A DNA stretch of 64,000 nt from NCBI GenBank assembly GCA_017311315.1, contig CM029640.1:31495092-31559091 (forward strand), written 5' to 3'. Positions within the stretch are counted from its first letter, which is position 1. Every line of letters begins with the position of its first letter. Below the pieces are notes generated by a model that was not told the DNA's origin, searched no databases, and worked only from the letters and a program-made list of their open reading frames with translations. This document shows positions 47,085 through 57,352 of this stretch, one piece after another. The translations under genes were made by a program, and so were the position numbers. Origin of the DNA: Dendrocalamus latiflorus. Taxonomy: Eukaryota; Streptophyta; Magnoliopsida; Poales; Poaceae.

Positions 47085-47555
47085 GCCGTCGATCACATCT
47101 CGTGGTCATAAGTTGGAAGACATCGACCACACCTAGTGGTCGTAGGTCAAGAGCCCTCGAGCACACCTTATCGTCGTAAGTCGGAAGCCGTTGACCATCG
47201 TGCGTGATCATAGGTTGGGAGCGGTCGACCATCGCTGGTGGTTGTAAGTGGGCAGCGGTCGATGATCGATCGTGGTCCTAAATCGGGAGCCTTCGACAAT
47301 GGCCCATGGTCATACATCAGAAGCCAACGACCATCGTTCATGGTCATAAGTCAAAAACCATCCAGGACACCTTGTGGTCGTAAGTCGGAACACATCGACC
47401 AGCGCTCGAGGTCGTAAGTCGAAAGACATCAATCACACCTCGTGGTCATAAGTCAGAACACACCGACCAGTGCTCGTAGTCGTAAATCGAAAGCCGTTGA
47501 TCACACCTCGTGGTCGTAAGTTGGAAGCCATTGACCATCGTGCATGATCATAGGT
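47085..47555 (+). repeat. left 34-bp tandem array (about 14 units)
   Basis: Units follow the pattern CCGTCGATCACACCTCGTGG then TCGTAAGTCGGAAG. Each unit I counted is 34 bp, with substitutions but almost no length change. Particular variants (for example the unit with GATGATCGATCGTGG) recur at the same rank in the right array. Confidence 0.9.
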
Positions 47556-47578
47556 ATCTAAAATAGCATGATTGTCTC

Positions 47579-49560
47579 TTGCAACAAATATTAACTATCA
47601 AATCTTCTGAAGACTCCTTCCAAGTAGTTAGGGAGAGGGATATACTATCCATGGCCTTAGGAAGCAAGGAGCACCTAGGTCGCATGCGAGGCCTAGGGGT
47701 TTACGTATCTTGGAGGCACGAATTCCCAAATGATTCCGAGGCGTATAGGAGTAGAAAGAGATCTAAGGCCAAGCGCGAGGAATGTATGAAACAAGACTTT
47801 CATGGAAAACTTGAGGAGATAACCACCTCACTTCGAGGAGAGATTGATTCATTGAGGGAAGAACTGAGAGAAGTCCACAACCACTCACAAGCCACCCTCG
47901 TTATTACGATACCCAATCCCCCTCAACATCAGAATAGCTGTGCATCCATGCCACTTTCTGAACATAGCGACATCCACTTATCTATCGACGACAACCAGGT
48001 AATATACATCTCTCGAATGCTACATAGATAGACCTGGTGGAAGCCTTAGCTCATCGTGTATCATTATGTAGGGTCCCACGCCATGCATCCTCAAAGTCAG
48101 GCTTGTTGGCTCCATTCCCATTGACACTGAGCGGGATGGCGTATCAACACCTGCCAGGGATGTTGGTGCACAGTGCCCAACTACAGACTAATTTTGTGAA
48201 GGTCCAGGTGGACATGATTAATGACTTTTTAGGGCTGTCCCGCTAGAGAGGCCACCAAATGGAGAAATCATGACACTAGGGGATGCTGTCCACACATTCA
48301 TCCAGTGGCCCAAGAGGGACATCACCCGAGACCCTTCTGTGCTACAATCTCCACATGACCATGGTAATCAAACAGAACCCTCTTTGACTTCACCTCAAGC
48401 TCCTCTTCAGAAGGCTAGCGTATCAGCTCCCATGTAGATGACGTCGAAAATGTATCGCAAGCGAGATGCTAAGGCCAAACTAAAGAATATTAAGGTGCCT
48501 CTCAGGTAATGGAAGTACAAGCTCGGAGTGTCGTTGGTCACCAAGTTACAATTACCCAGCCTTGGACTAGTTTGCAGGACTTTGCATACCTGGTACATGT
48601 AGAGATCCAATAGTAAGCCAAACCGGCAAAGTGGATTTACCATGAAATACACGGAGGCGCATTTCCTCCATGACTCGGGCTACTTCGTTGTGACCTTCGA
48701 AGACTTTTTCTTATTATTCAACCTCGACGAACTCGACAGCTCACTTCTATAATGTTGGACACTTTAAGTGTACTGTACAATTAAGCTCTACATTCATATA
48801 ATACCGATAAATGTCATAATTCATTGCTTATGTATGGACCCATGATCCAACAAGTCCGACAATGGTGACAACCGGTGGGTTTTCTCGTCCCACACTTAGT
48901 CTCTGAGCAATCTATCAATGAAGACGCATTCTTCAACCAAAATTACATAACGACAGGATTGCTTGTTCATAGTAACAATGACTATATCCTAATACCCTTC
49001 AACCAGGGGTAAATGCTTCACTAATTGTCATACAAGTTTTATTTGTACTTAATTTATACACAACATGAACTTAGGATTAATCACTATAGTGACATACATG
49101 ATTAAGTCTTATTGGATTCTGATTGTGATTGTACTAAAGTGGAGCAAGGTAATATACCTTGATTCCCTACTTAGGAGCAACCACGACATTACTCGTGTGC
49201 AATAAGCAATTGACAGGTAAACTCATTTCCCCTATACATAACTCTATTGTAGTCTTCCCTTTGTTTGCAATAGCTGAGGCTAACTTTTTGGATTCACATA
49301 GGTTGTTCAGCGCTTACATTGCCTGGGGAGAGAGACATAAGGAATCCAGCGCCACACTGCGACACAGGACATGATTTTTGGTATGCGTTATAACACAACA
49401 AACTTATATCACACTTCGTAATAATGCCTCTAGAATTGACAATATCTGTGTATGTAACTCTATTTTTGTAGTGCCATCAATAGCTAAAGAGCAATGTATA
49501 TGGATTCTATGTTTGCCATCATATGGAGGAAATTATGGTCACTAAGACTAATGATCCAGA
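47579..49560 (+). pseudogene. decayed plant transposase / Ulp1 protease-like gene
   Basis: The first frame (47579-48031) contains DILSMALGSKEHLGRMRGLG, the GRVRG-type signature of plant Ptta/En/Spm transposase-related proteins (PF03004). A coiled-coil-like charged stretch follows (GKLEEITTSLRGEIDSLREE). Further pieces in shifted frames read KVQVDMINDF, GEIMTLGDAVHTFIQWPKRD, VTFEDFFLLFNLDELD and LVHSNNDYILIPFNQG. After an intron-like gap come VIVLKWSKVIYLDSL and NVYGFYVCHHMEEIM. The last three resemble the catalytic His, Asp and Cys regions of C48/Ulp1 SUMO-protease-like domains common in grass transposons. The Cys position before GFYVC reads Tyr. Multiple stops show it is dead. It lies just inside the left array. 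Confidence 0.65.
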
Positions 49561-49599
49561 GATTTGTCAACCTGCTAATAATTATTTCGTGATTATCAA

Positions 49600-49748
49600 T
49601 TTATATGTATATATATGTATATATATACATACATGTATACATGTATATGTATATATATACATATACAAGTATATATACGCGTATATACATGTAAATATAC
49701 ACATATATAAACATATACACATATATACATATATATATATATACATAC

Positions 49749-49779
<31 letters not shown>

Positions 49780-49990
49780 CATACACATATATATACATAC
49801 ATATATATCTATACATATATATATATATACATGATATACATATACAAATATATATATACATACATACATATACATACATACATACATACATACATACATA
49901 CATACATACATACATACATACATACATACATACATACATACATACATACATACATACATACATACATACATACATACATACATACATACA

Positions 49991-50022
<32 letters not shown>

Positions 50023-50135
50023 CACATACAATACACATACATATAGACATGCATACACACCTATATACACATACATATACACATATATATACACATATAT
50101 ACACATATATGTATACATATTTATATACATATATA
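49600..50135. repeat. large AT/CATA microsatellite
   Basis: A compound tract of TA, TATACA and CATA repeats. 49871-50020 is uninterrupted (CATA)n, about 37 units. Open frames of repeated Tyr-Val-Cys-Met or Tyr-Ile-His-Thr across it are artefacts. Confidence 0.95.
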
Positions 50136-50219
50136 TATATAGGACGCTGAAATGGGGCACCATATTGTCTGGGCACCACACCTTCCTACCTTTGAATTGC
50201 TTTTAGATGCGTGCAAATG

Positions 50220-50745
50220 TAATAGTCGAAGGAGACAGTGGTCGAAGAGGGTGGTGGTCGAAGGGGGAAGTGGTCGACGTTGAAGGGCCGTGGTCGTTGA
50301 AGGGTCGTGGTCAAAGGGGATAGTGGTCGAAGGGGGTAGTGGTCGAAGTCGTAGATCTATGGTTGAAGTCGAAGATCTGTGGTCGAAGTTGAAGCCGTGG
50401 TCGAAGGGGACTGTGGTCGAAGGGGGAAGTGGTCAACGTCGAAGGATCATGGTCGAAGGAGGCTGTGGTCGAAGTCGAAGATTCATGGTCAAAGTCGAAG
50501 ATCCTTGGTCAAAGTTGAAGCCATGGTCAAAGGGGGTTGTGGTCGAAGGGGAAGTGGTCATCATCGAAGGGCCGTGGTCGAAGGGGACAGTGGTCGAGGG
50601 GGCCAATAGTTGAAGTCAAAGATCCATGGTCATCGTCAAAGCTGTGGTTGAAGAGGGAAGTGTTCGACGTCGAAGAGCCGTGGTCGAAGGGGCAGTGATT
50701 GAAGTCGAAGAGGGCAGTGCTCGAAGTTGAAGGGGACAATGGTCG
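50220..50745 (+). repeat. internal GTGGTCGAAG array
   Basis: Degenerate repeats of GTGGTCGAAGGGG and GTCGAAGATC(C/T)-type units, all in one orientation. They share the TGGTCGA core with the 29.6-34.2 kb array. A similar shorter block lies at 51,130-51,395. Confidence 0.85.
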
Positions 50746-50845
50746 AAGTCACAGTCATGGTCATAGTCGTAGCACCCGTAGACATAGTCATAGCGGTCAT
50801 GGTCGTAGTCATAGTGCCCGTGGACGTAGTCATGGTCGTAGTCGT

Positions 50846-51011
50846 AGCACAAACCCGAAGGGCACCTGCTGGTTCGTCCAAAACCTCCATCGCTACAAGT
50901 TCCCCCTGCAGTTGGATATCCCCATCGCCTACCCCTAGGTCACCCTTGAGATTGAGCTCCCCACCCTCGACGGTAAGACCCACAAGGTCTTATACTCCCC
51001 ATGGATTGTAA
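50846..51011 (+). pseudogene. UFC1: captured UFC1 fragment (UFM1-conjugating enzyme)
   Basis: One plus-strand frame reads NPKGTCWFVQNLHRYKFPLQ, then LDIPIAYP, a TAG (50936-50938), then VTLEIELPTLDGKTHK. This is the central part of UFC1, the E2-like enzyme that transfers UFM1, where the family has a CW(Y/F)V-x-NL-x-(K/R)Y-x-F-x-LQ-x-DIP-x-(T/A)YP-x-TAPE(I/L)ELP-x-(L/I)DGKT pattern. The catalytic Cys region further downstream is absent, and the sequence runs into the 34-bp repeats after about 51,011. Only about 50 of roughly 165 residues remain. It lies between repeat arrays within the mirrored unit, as a gene fragment picked up by a transposon would. Confidence 0.75.
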
Positions 51012-51964
51012 CATGCTTTTGGCCACGAGGTGTGATCGACGGCTTTTGATTTACAACCACAAGCACTAGTTGATGTGTACTGACTTACGACCACGAGGTG
51101 TAGTCGATGTCTTCTGAGTTACGACCACGAGCGTTGATTGAAGTCGAAGATCCGTGGTCGAAGTCGAAGCCATGGTCAAAGGGGGTCGTGGTCGAAGGGA
51201 AAGTGGTCATCGTTGAAGGGTCGTGATCGAAGGGGACAGTGGTTGAAAGGGGCAGTGGTCGAAGTCGAAGGGGGCATGGTCGAAGTTGTGGCCATGGTCG
51301 AAGTCAGAGCCATGGATGAAGGGGGCTATTGTCGAAGGGGGGCCGTGGTTGACGTCGAAGGGCCGTGGTCGAAGTCAGGGCTGAGCAGGCTAGCGCCAGT
51401 AGTTGGGCGACAGGACACAAGTGCACCGGAGGCCTGCCAACGTACGACCACCAGCAATGGTCGACTGCTCCCAACCTACGATCACGTGCGATGGTTGACG
51501 GCTTCTAACTTACGACCACGAGGTGTGATCAATGGCTTCTGATTTACGCCCACGAGCATTGGTCGTTGTGTTCTGACTTACGACCATGAGGTGTGGTCGA
51601 TGTCTTCTGACTAACGACGACGAGTGTTGATCGATGTGTTCCGACAAACGACCACAAGGTGTCCTCGATGGCTTTCAACTTACGACCACGAACGATGGTC
51701 GTCAGCTTCCGACGTACGACCATGAGCCATTGTCGAAGGCTTCCGATTTAGGACCACGATCGATCGTCGACCTCTGCCAACTTACAAGCACCAGCGATGG
51801 TCGATAGCTCCCAACCTATGATCACATGCGATGGTTGACGGCTTTCGACTTACAACAACGAGGTGTGCTCGAGGGCTTTTGACCAACGACTACGAGGTGT
51901 GGTCGATATCTTCCGATTTATAACCACGAGGTGTGATCGACGGCTTCCAATTTACTTGATGGAT
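51012..51964 (-). repeat. right 34-bp tandem array (inverted relative to left)
   Basis: Units such as GACCACGAGGTGTGGTCGAT followed by GTCTTCTGACTTAC, mostly 34 bp, run 51,018-51,130 and 51,430-51,950. A TGGTCGAAG block lies between. Read inward from the right end they match the left array unit by unit. Confidence 0.88.
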
Positions 51965-51965
51965 T

Positions 51966-52285
51966 TAAAAACTTTTAGAACATGTTTGTATGCATATTCT
52001 AAAAATTTTTAACACCTATGAGTTTTAAAACATATAGTATAATAAAATTTAAAAATTCATAGTAATACACAGGCACTCAGCTAGTCTAACTGATAGCTAA
52101 CTGCATGCGAGACATCAACACACGGCTCGAAGTGGCTGCCGCAACTCACGTGCACGTTTGCTGTTTGATTGTCTCACGCACGCATAACAAGCCTTGAACT
52201 ACAAAGGACTCGTGCGTGTGCACGTACATCCTGTTGGAACAAAACAACTCAATACTCCATCGTGCAAACAATCTTGATTATTCCT
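51966..52285. other. spacer downstream of UGT pseudogene 2
   Basis: AT-rich, then mixed sequence with no gene. UGT similarity begins at about 52,286 and breaks off inside the PSPG box, so a deletion or insertion end lies near here. Confidence 0.4.
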
Positions 52286-52679
52286 AACACCGCCTCCTGC
52301 GGGCACCAGTTCTTCACGTGGCCTCTCTCCTTGGTCTCCTCCAAGAACTCGAGAGGCAGCACGGGGGTAGGTGTCGAACCCTTCGCTTGGTCGTTTGTGA
52401 TCACCCACAGAAACTCATAGCCGCTATTGGCCAACCCCCACGCGAACTCCACCAACTGCTCGTTCGTTAGTAGTACTATGCTCCCGAAGTTCATGTAGAC
52501 CGCAGAGTTGGGTTCCTTGCCTCCTGCAAGCACCCATGGTTCTCCACGGAGAGGTTGGAGACTAGCGTGTCCATGTGACGGCAGGAGATGTGCCCGGCGA
52601 GCAGTGGCAGTGGCCCCACGGCGTAGACGGGCAGCACGATGGCTGAAACTGCATCGATGAACTCATGGTCCAGCTCGTC

Positions 52680-53046
52680 TGTTGGTTTCAGCCCAGAATT
52701 CAGAGATCGCGCAAGACAGGAGTTTTCAGATTGTGAACAGTAAAATTCAGAGAAATGGAACGGAAGTTCAGAGTTCTTCCGAGAGACAGCAATGGGGCAA
52801 TTTTCTCTGTATTCTGTTGATTCAAAACAATGCAAAACATACTGAATATAGTCTAACAGACTGGGAATCGTGCAGAATCACGATCCACAAATTTCGGATC
52901 TAAACGATCTCACGAATTACAGAAAACGGGAAAGACTACAGCAAGAAATTAAAATGCAGATAACTTTCTGAATCTGCAACTTGTTGTCGTCCAAGTGACA
53001 TGGCCTCATGTCCTCCACGTCACCTATGCCTGGATTACAGCTCACA
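52680..53046 (-). repeat. 3' LTR of intact copia
   Basis: 367 bp, near-identical to 57353-57719. By eye there are two substitutions (ACTGAAT against ACAGAAT, and GTCGTCC against GTCGCCC). Confidence 0.95.
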
Positions 53047-53058
53047 TTCTCCCCCTTA
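53047..53058 (-). other. polypurine tract, overlapping the gag-pol stop
   Basis: On the minus strand TTAAGGGGGAGAA directly precedes the 3' LTR. The gag-pol stop codon TAA (53058-53056) overlaps its first bases, so coding sequence runs almost to the LTR. Confidence 0.85.
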
Positions 53059-56000
53059 ATCCTGGCATGTATGCAGCTCACGAACACCAATCAAATGACG
53101 CATTTCTCCCAGTTTCACCCCTGACAAAGCCTTTGTCAGGCAGTCTGCTCGCTGCTCGCCGGAGCTGACAAAAACCACTTGGATCAACTTGTTCTCCACA
53201 CAGTCCCTGATGAAATGGAACCTTGTATCAATGTGCTTACTACGCCCATGAAAAACTGGATTTTTCATCAATGCTATTGCTGATTTGTTGTCTACAAACA
53301 ACGTCACTTGTTTTGCTTCGGTTCCCATCAGTTCACTGATAATACTTCGCAGCCATAGCGCCTGACAGGCTGCAGTAGTAGCCGCCATGAATTCAGCCTC
53401 ACATGAGGATAAAGCCACTGTCTTTTGCTTCTGGGAATTCCAAGTTACCAGATTTTCTCCCAAATAGAATGCCATTCCACTTGTACTTCTTCTTCCATCC
53501 ATATCGCCAGACAGGTCGCTGTCAGAGTAGCCAAAAATGTATTCTTCAGTGTTTCCCTTCACATACGACAAACCAAACTGGATTGTTCCCTTCAGGTAGC
53601 GAAGTATCTGCTTCACTGCTTTGTGATGTAGAGTGGTGGGATTCTCCATATACCTGCTTGCCAAACCAACTGCATAAGAGAGGTCCGGTCGGGTATGCAA
53701 CAGGTATCTGAGACATCCAATTACACTTCTGTATTCTCTAACATCCACAGGGGTTCCTTCAGAGTCTTTGTGCAGCTTGGACTTAGGCTCCATTGGACAT
53801 TTTGCTGGATTGCAGTCAGCCATTCCAAATTGCTGCAAGATCTTCTTGGCATATGCAGATTGTTTGAGCTCAATCTTGCCATCCTGCTGTTTCACCTCAA
53901 TACCCAAATAGTAGGAGAGAAATCCCAGATCACTCATTCCAAACTCATTCATCATCTGAGTCTTGAACTTTTGGATTTCAGCAGTGCTACTTCCAGTCAC
54001 TATTAGATCATCCACATACACACCAATGATGATCCTTGAAGCTCCTACTCCTTTGGTATAAACAGCTTGCTCCTGTGCACATTTCTTGAAGCCTAACCCC
54101 TTCAAACTCTTATCCAACCGAATGTTCCAAGCTCGGGGAGCTTGCCTTAAGCCATAAAGGGCTTTTGCCAATTTATACACCTTATGCGGCTGATTCTTCA
54201 CTTCAAAACCTTCTGGTTGAGTGACATAAACCTCTTCCTCTAATTCTCCATTGAGGAAGGCTGATTTAACATCTAAATGGTGCACTTCCCAACTGTAATT
54301 TGCAGCAAGAGCAAGGATTACCCGAATTGTATCAAGCCTTGCCACCGGTGCAAAAACCTCCTCAAAGTCAATGCCTTGCTTTTGCACATATCCTTTGGCA
54401 ACCAATCTTGCCTTGTGCTTGACCACCTCACCACTTGAGTCTTTTTTCAACTTAAACACCCACTTTAGACCTATTGGTCTGTGTCCTGCAGGGAGTTCAG
54501 TCAAAGTCCATGTCCCATTCTTTTCAATTGACTCCAATTCACTCTTCATTGCTTCAAGCCAGCAGCTCTCTGTAGATGCCTCTTGGAAATTTGCAGGTTC
54601 CTCAGACAATGCCAACATCAATTCCTCCTCTTCTTCCTCTTCTGGTACTGCTACCACTTCAGAGTTGGCATAGACATCTGCAAGTGAACGATACCTCACT
54701 GGTCCGGCAATTGACTCAGGTGATGACAGTACCTGAGTGGATTTTGCAGACCCTGTACTCAGCTGAGGTGTGGAGGGGCTCGGCATTTCAGCAGTGGAGG
54801 ATGGTTCTGCTGATCCGACTCCTGCTGCAGTAGGTGAAGTATCTCCTTGATATTCACCTGTGACTGGGACACCTTCTGTTGCCGTAGCTGTATTTTCGGT
54901 TGCAGTATGCAATATGTCCAAAAACAAGGTATCAAGAATAACTAGTTGCTCTTCTTCTTTACCACTATCTGCAGTCCACTTCCACTCGAGGTCCTCCTGG
55001 AAAACAACGTCCCTGCTAACATGCAGTTTCCCACTCTGAGGATTGTACAGCCTGTGAGCTTTGCAGCTCTCTTCTACTCCCAGATAGACCATGGGTGTAC
55101 TCCTATCCTCTAACTTCTTGAGGTGTGGAGTAGTGTTCTTCATGTAAGCAGTACACCCAAACACCTTCAAGTGGCCTAGATGCGGCTTTCTTCCTTCCCA
55201 TGCCTCAAATGGTGTACGCTCACTGAGTGCTTTTGTTGGTAAGCGGTTTAACAGGTAAACTGCATGTCTAACTACCTCCCCCCAGATCTTTGCCGGCACC
55301 TTCATACTTTTCAGCATTGATCTGGCCATGGCCATCACAGTACGGTTGCGGCGTTCGGCAACCCCGTTCTGTTGAGGGGTATAAGGAGCAGTCAGATGTC
55401 TCTCGATTCCTGCTTCTTCACAGTACCGTGCAAAATCTGTGGACAAGAACTCGCCTCCCCGATCTGTCCGCAGTGTCTTGACACTGTAGCCAGTCTTATT
55501 TTCAGTTAGTCTTCTGAACTTCTTGAAGGCTTGAAGAGCTTCTCCTTTTGCTGCAAGAGCATATACCCACATCCACCGAGTGTGGTCATCAATGATCAAC
55601 AAGAAATACTTATTTCCAGCAAGGGTACAGGGAGTGATTGGACCACAAATATCTGCATGAAGCAACTCAAGTGGTCTGTCAGCTCTGAAGCTTGTTTGCT
55701 TGGGAAATGGCAATCTGGCCTGTTTAACAATCACACAGGCCTCACAAAGCTTGTTTGGCTGGGAAATTTGTGGGACTCCAACTACCATCTGCTTCTCCCC
55801 CATAAGCTTTAAATCATGGAAATTCACATGGCCAAGTCTTGCATGCCACAGCCATGAGGGTTCCTCAAGATTTGTCAGCAAACAAATAGGCTTTTCTGTT
55901 TTCAGACAGATCTTGTACAACCTGTTCTTGGTCCTCTTCACCTGCATCAGTAATTTGCTATTTCTGCCATACACTTTCATGACATCTCCTGCCATGTGTA

Positions 56001-57306
56001 CTTCATGACCTTCTTCTGTCAATTGCCCCACACTAATGATGTTACTGCATAACCTTGGAATGTAATAAACATCTTGGAGCAGTTTTTGGTCTCCATTTTT
56101 GCAGGTAAAACCAATTGTCCCCTTCCCCATGATTTGGACTGTGGAGCCATCACCAAATCTCACTCTCCCTGTGACCTTCTCATCTAGCTCCTGGAATTTC
56201 TCTCGGCAACCAGTCATATGGTTACTTGCGCCATTATCTAGGTACCAAGTGTCTTCACTTCTTTCACATTTGTCACCATGATACATGTCTGGCTTCACTT
56301 TTTCTTCGTTGAGCAGAACAGCCACCTGCTTGTCTTGCTCACTGCGTGTCTCCTCCTGAGACACGGCCAGCATGAGTGCTGGTTCCTCTTCGACAGCACA
56401 AAAGTTGGATTCATCTGTTTGCTTCTTACTTCTACACTCAGATGCATAGTGACCCATATTGCTACAGCTGTAACACTTGATTTGGCTCTTGTCTCGGGTT
56501 CCCCGGCCTCCACCGCCGGTGTTGCCAGTATTCTCTTGGCCTCCTCGGCCGCGTCTCCCTCGGCCGCGGCCTCGTCCTCGTCCCCTTCCACGGTCAGAGG
56601 ACTGATGCCCCTTGCTACTGGATGACGAGCTTCCACCAGCTCCCTTCTGCCGAGCCTGCCACTCAGCATGTGTCAGCAGTAGTTGCCCATCGGAATTTGT
56701 GGTACTGCTCTGCAATTTGGTTGCCCTCTCCTCATATGCTTTCAATCTTCCAATCGCCTCCTCAAAAGGCATTGTGGCCAGATCATAGAATTGCTCAATT
56801 CCGGCTACAACGTTGATGAATTTTTCAGGCACAGAGTCTAGCAACTTTTTGACTAATCCTGCATCTTCAAGTGCAGTACCAAGAAGGGTATATTTGCTAG
56901 CAATTGCACTGAGCTTACCAGCGAATTCGTCGATGGTCTCGGTCTCTTTCATCCGGAGGACATCAAGTTCATTCTTCAGCGTCTGCAGACGAGCTTGCTT
57001 CACCCTCTCTGCGCCCAAATACCTCAATTTGAGCGCGTCCCAGATCTCCTTTGATGTTTTCTTCTTGGCGATCTGCAACAAAACACCTTCTGGGACGCTC
57101 TGCAGGATATACGCCCGAGCCATTTTATCCTTTGTTGCATTCACTTGAGCTCCTTCTGCCGGTTCCACCGCTTCCCACACTCCGTGTGCGTCGAGGATTG
57201 CTTCCATCCTGATCGACCAGACTGGGTAGTTTGATGGTGAGAGCATTGGCGGCTGGAAGGACATTGAACCGCCCTCTCTCGCCGCTTGCTGTGGAGCTAA
57301 CGCCAT
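53056..57306 (-). CDS. Ty1/copia gag-pol polyprotein, 1,416 aa
   Basis: One frame encodes all retrotransposon proteins. Gag of UBN2 type occupies residues 15-200. An RG-rich tract (238-266) leads to a CCHC zinc knuckle, CYSCSNMGHYASEC, at 278-291. The aspartic protease has active site LDNGAS with Asp357. The integrase zinc region spans His488/His493 and Cys521/Cys524, and its core triad is Asp552, Asp615 and Glu651 (D,D35E). Reverse transcriptase covers about 937-1180 with YVDD at 1097-1100. RNase H carries Asp1262, Glu1303, Asp1339 and Asp1388. The order protease-integrase-RT-RNase H defines copia. The first ATG (57306) lies about 30 bases after the primer site and is taken as the start. No stop or frameshift is seen. 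The protease Ser-Gly is Asn-Gly, a tolerated variant in plant copia elements. Confidence 0.96.
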   Translation of the reverse strand: MALAPQQAAREGGSMSFQPPMLSPSNYPVWSIRMEAILDAHGVWEAVEPAEGAQVNATKDKMARAYILQSVPEGVLLQIAKKKTSKEIWDALKLRYLGAERVKQARLQTLKNELDVLRMKETETIDEFAGKLSAIASKYTLLGTALEDAGLVKKLLDSVPEKFINVVAGIEQFYDLATMPFEEAIGRLKAYEERATKLQSSTTNSDGQLLLTHAEWQARQKGAGGSSSSSSKGHQSSDRGRGRGRGRGRGRRGRGGQENTGNTGGGGRGTRDKSQIKCYSCSNMGHYASECRSKKQTDESNFCAVEEEPALMLAVSQEETRSEQDKQVAVLLNEEKVKPDMYHGDKCERSEDTWYLDNGASNHMTGCREKFQELDEKVTGRVRFGDGSTVQIMGKGTIGFTCKNGDQKLLQDVYYIPRLCSNIISVGQLTEEGHEVHMAGDVMKVYGRNSKLLMQVKRTKNRLYKICLKTEKPICLLTNLEEPSWLWHARLGHVNFHDLKLMGEKQMVVGVPQISQPNKLCEACVIVKQARLPFPKQTSFRADRPLELLHADICGPITPCTLAGNKYFLLIIDDHTRWMWVYALAAKGEALQAFKKFRRLTENKTGYSVKTLRTDRGGEFLSTDFARYCEEAGIERHLTAPYTPQQNGVAERRNRTVMAMARSMLKSMKVPAKIWGEVVRHAVYLLNRLPTKALSERTPFEAWEGRKPHLGHLKVFGCTAYMKNTTPHLKKLEDRSTPMVYLGVEESCKAHRLYNPQSGKLHVSRDVVFQEDLEWKWTADSGKEEEQLVILDTLFLDILHTATENTATATEGVPVTGEYQGDTSPTAAGVGSAEPSSTAEMPSPSTPQLSTGSAKSTQVLSSPESIAGPVRYRSLADVYANSEVVAVPEEEEEEELMLALSEEPANFQEASTESCWLEAMKSELESIEKNGTWTLTELPAGHRPIGLKWVFKLKKDSSGEVVKHKARLVAKGYVQKQGIDFEEVFAPVARLDTIRVILALAANYSWEVHHLDVKSAFLNGELEEEVYVTQPEGFEVKNQPHKVYKLAKALYGLRQAPRAWNIRLDKSLKGLGFKKCAQEQAVYTKGVGASRIIIGVYVDDLIVTGSSTAEIQKFKTQMMNEFGMSDLGFLSYYLGIEVKQQDGKIELKQSAYAKKILQQFGMADCNPAKCPMEPKSKLHKDSEGTPVDVREYRSVIGCLRYLLHTRPDLSYAVGLASRYMENPTTLHHKAVKQILRYLKGTIQFGLSYVKGNTEEYIFGYSDSDLSGDMDGRRSTSGMAFYLGENLVTWNSQKQKTVALSSCEAEFMAATTAACQALWLRSIISELMGTEAKQVTLFVDNKSAIALMKNPVFHGRSKHIDTRFHFIRDCVENKLIQVVFVSSGEQRADCLTKALSGVKLGEMRHLIGVRELHTCQD

Positions 57307-57335
57307 CCTTGACGAGGAGCAGCAATCTCTGCACT

Positions 57336-57350
57336 GGAGCTCTGATACCA
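57336..57350 (-). other. primer-binding site (initiator tRNA-Met)
   Basis: On the minus strand TGGTATCAGAGCTCC lies two bases inside the 5' LTR and matches the complement of the 3' end of initiator tRNA-Met. Confidence 0.92.
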
Positions 57351-57352
57351 GA

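Larger units (their letters stand above)
47064..51965. mobile_element. transposon-like unit with mirrored 34-bp-repeat ends
   Basis: The left end (from AATTCGTCAAGTAA) and the right end (inverse: AATCCATCAAGTAA) begin matching inverted repeats. Each consists of consecutive 34-bp units, and the units correspond in the same order from each end inward, so they form a long terminal inverted repeat of about 490 bp rather than independent satellites. Between them lie a decayed transposase/Ulp1-like frame (47,579-49,560), a microsatellite, TGGTCGA arrays and a UFC1 gene fragment. The flanking TAAAAA (47058-47063 and 51966-51971) could be a target duplication, but it is A-rich and weak. Superfamily is unresolved. 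Long inverted ends and an Ulp1-like gene fit some MULEs, while the transposase-like motif fits CACTA-associated proteins. No CACTA terminus and no mudrA are seen. Confidence 0.6.

Noticed and set aside
47085..47555. Regular 34-bp repeats could be mistaken for a CRISPR array
   Set aside because: Units are contiguous with no unique spacers, the context is a plant genome, and the array is mirrored at the other end of the unit.
49523..50181. Long frames of repeated Tyr-Val-Cys-Met or Tyr-Ile-His-Thr
   Set aside because: Translations of the CATA/TA microsatellite.
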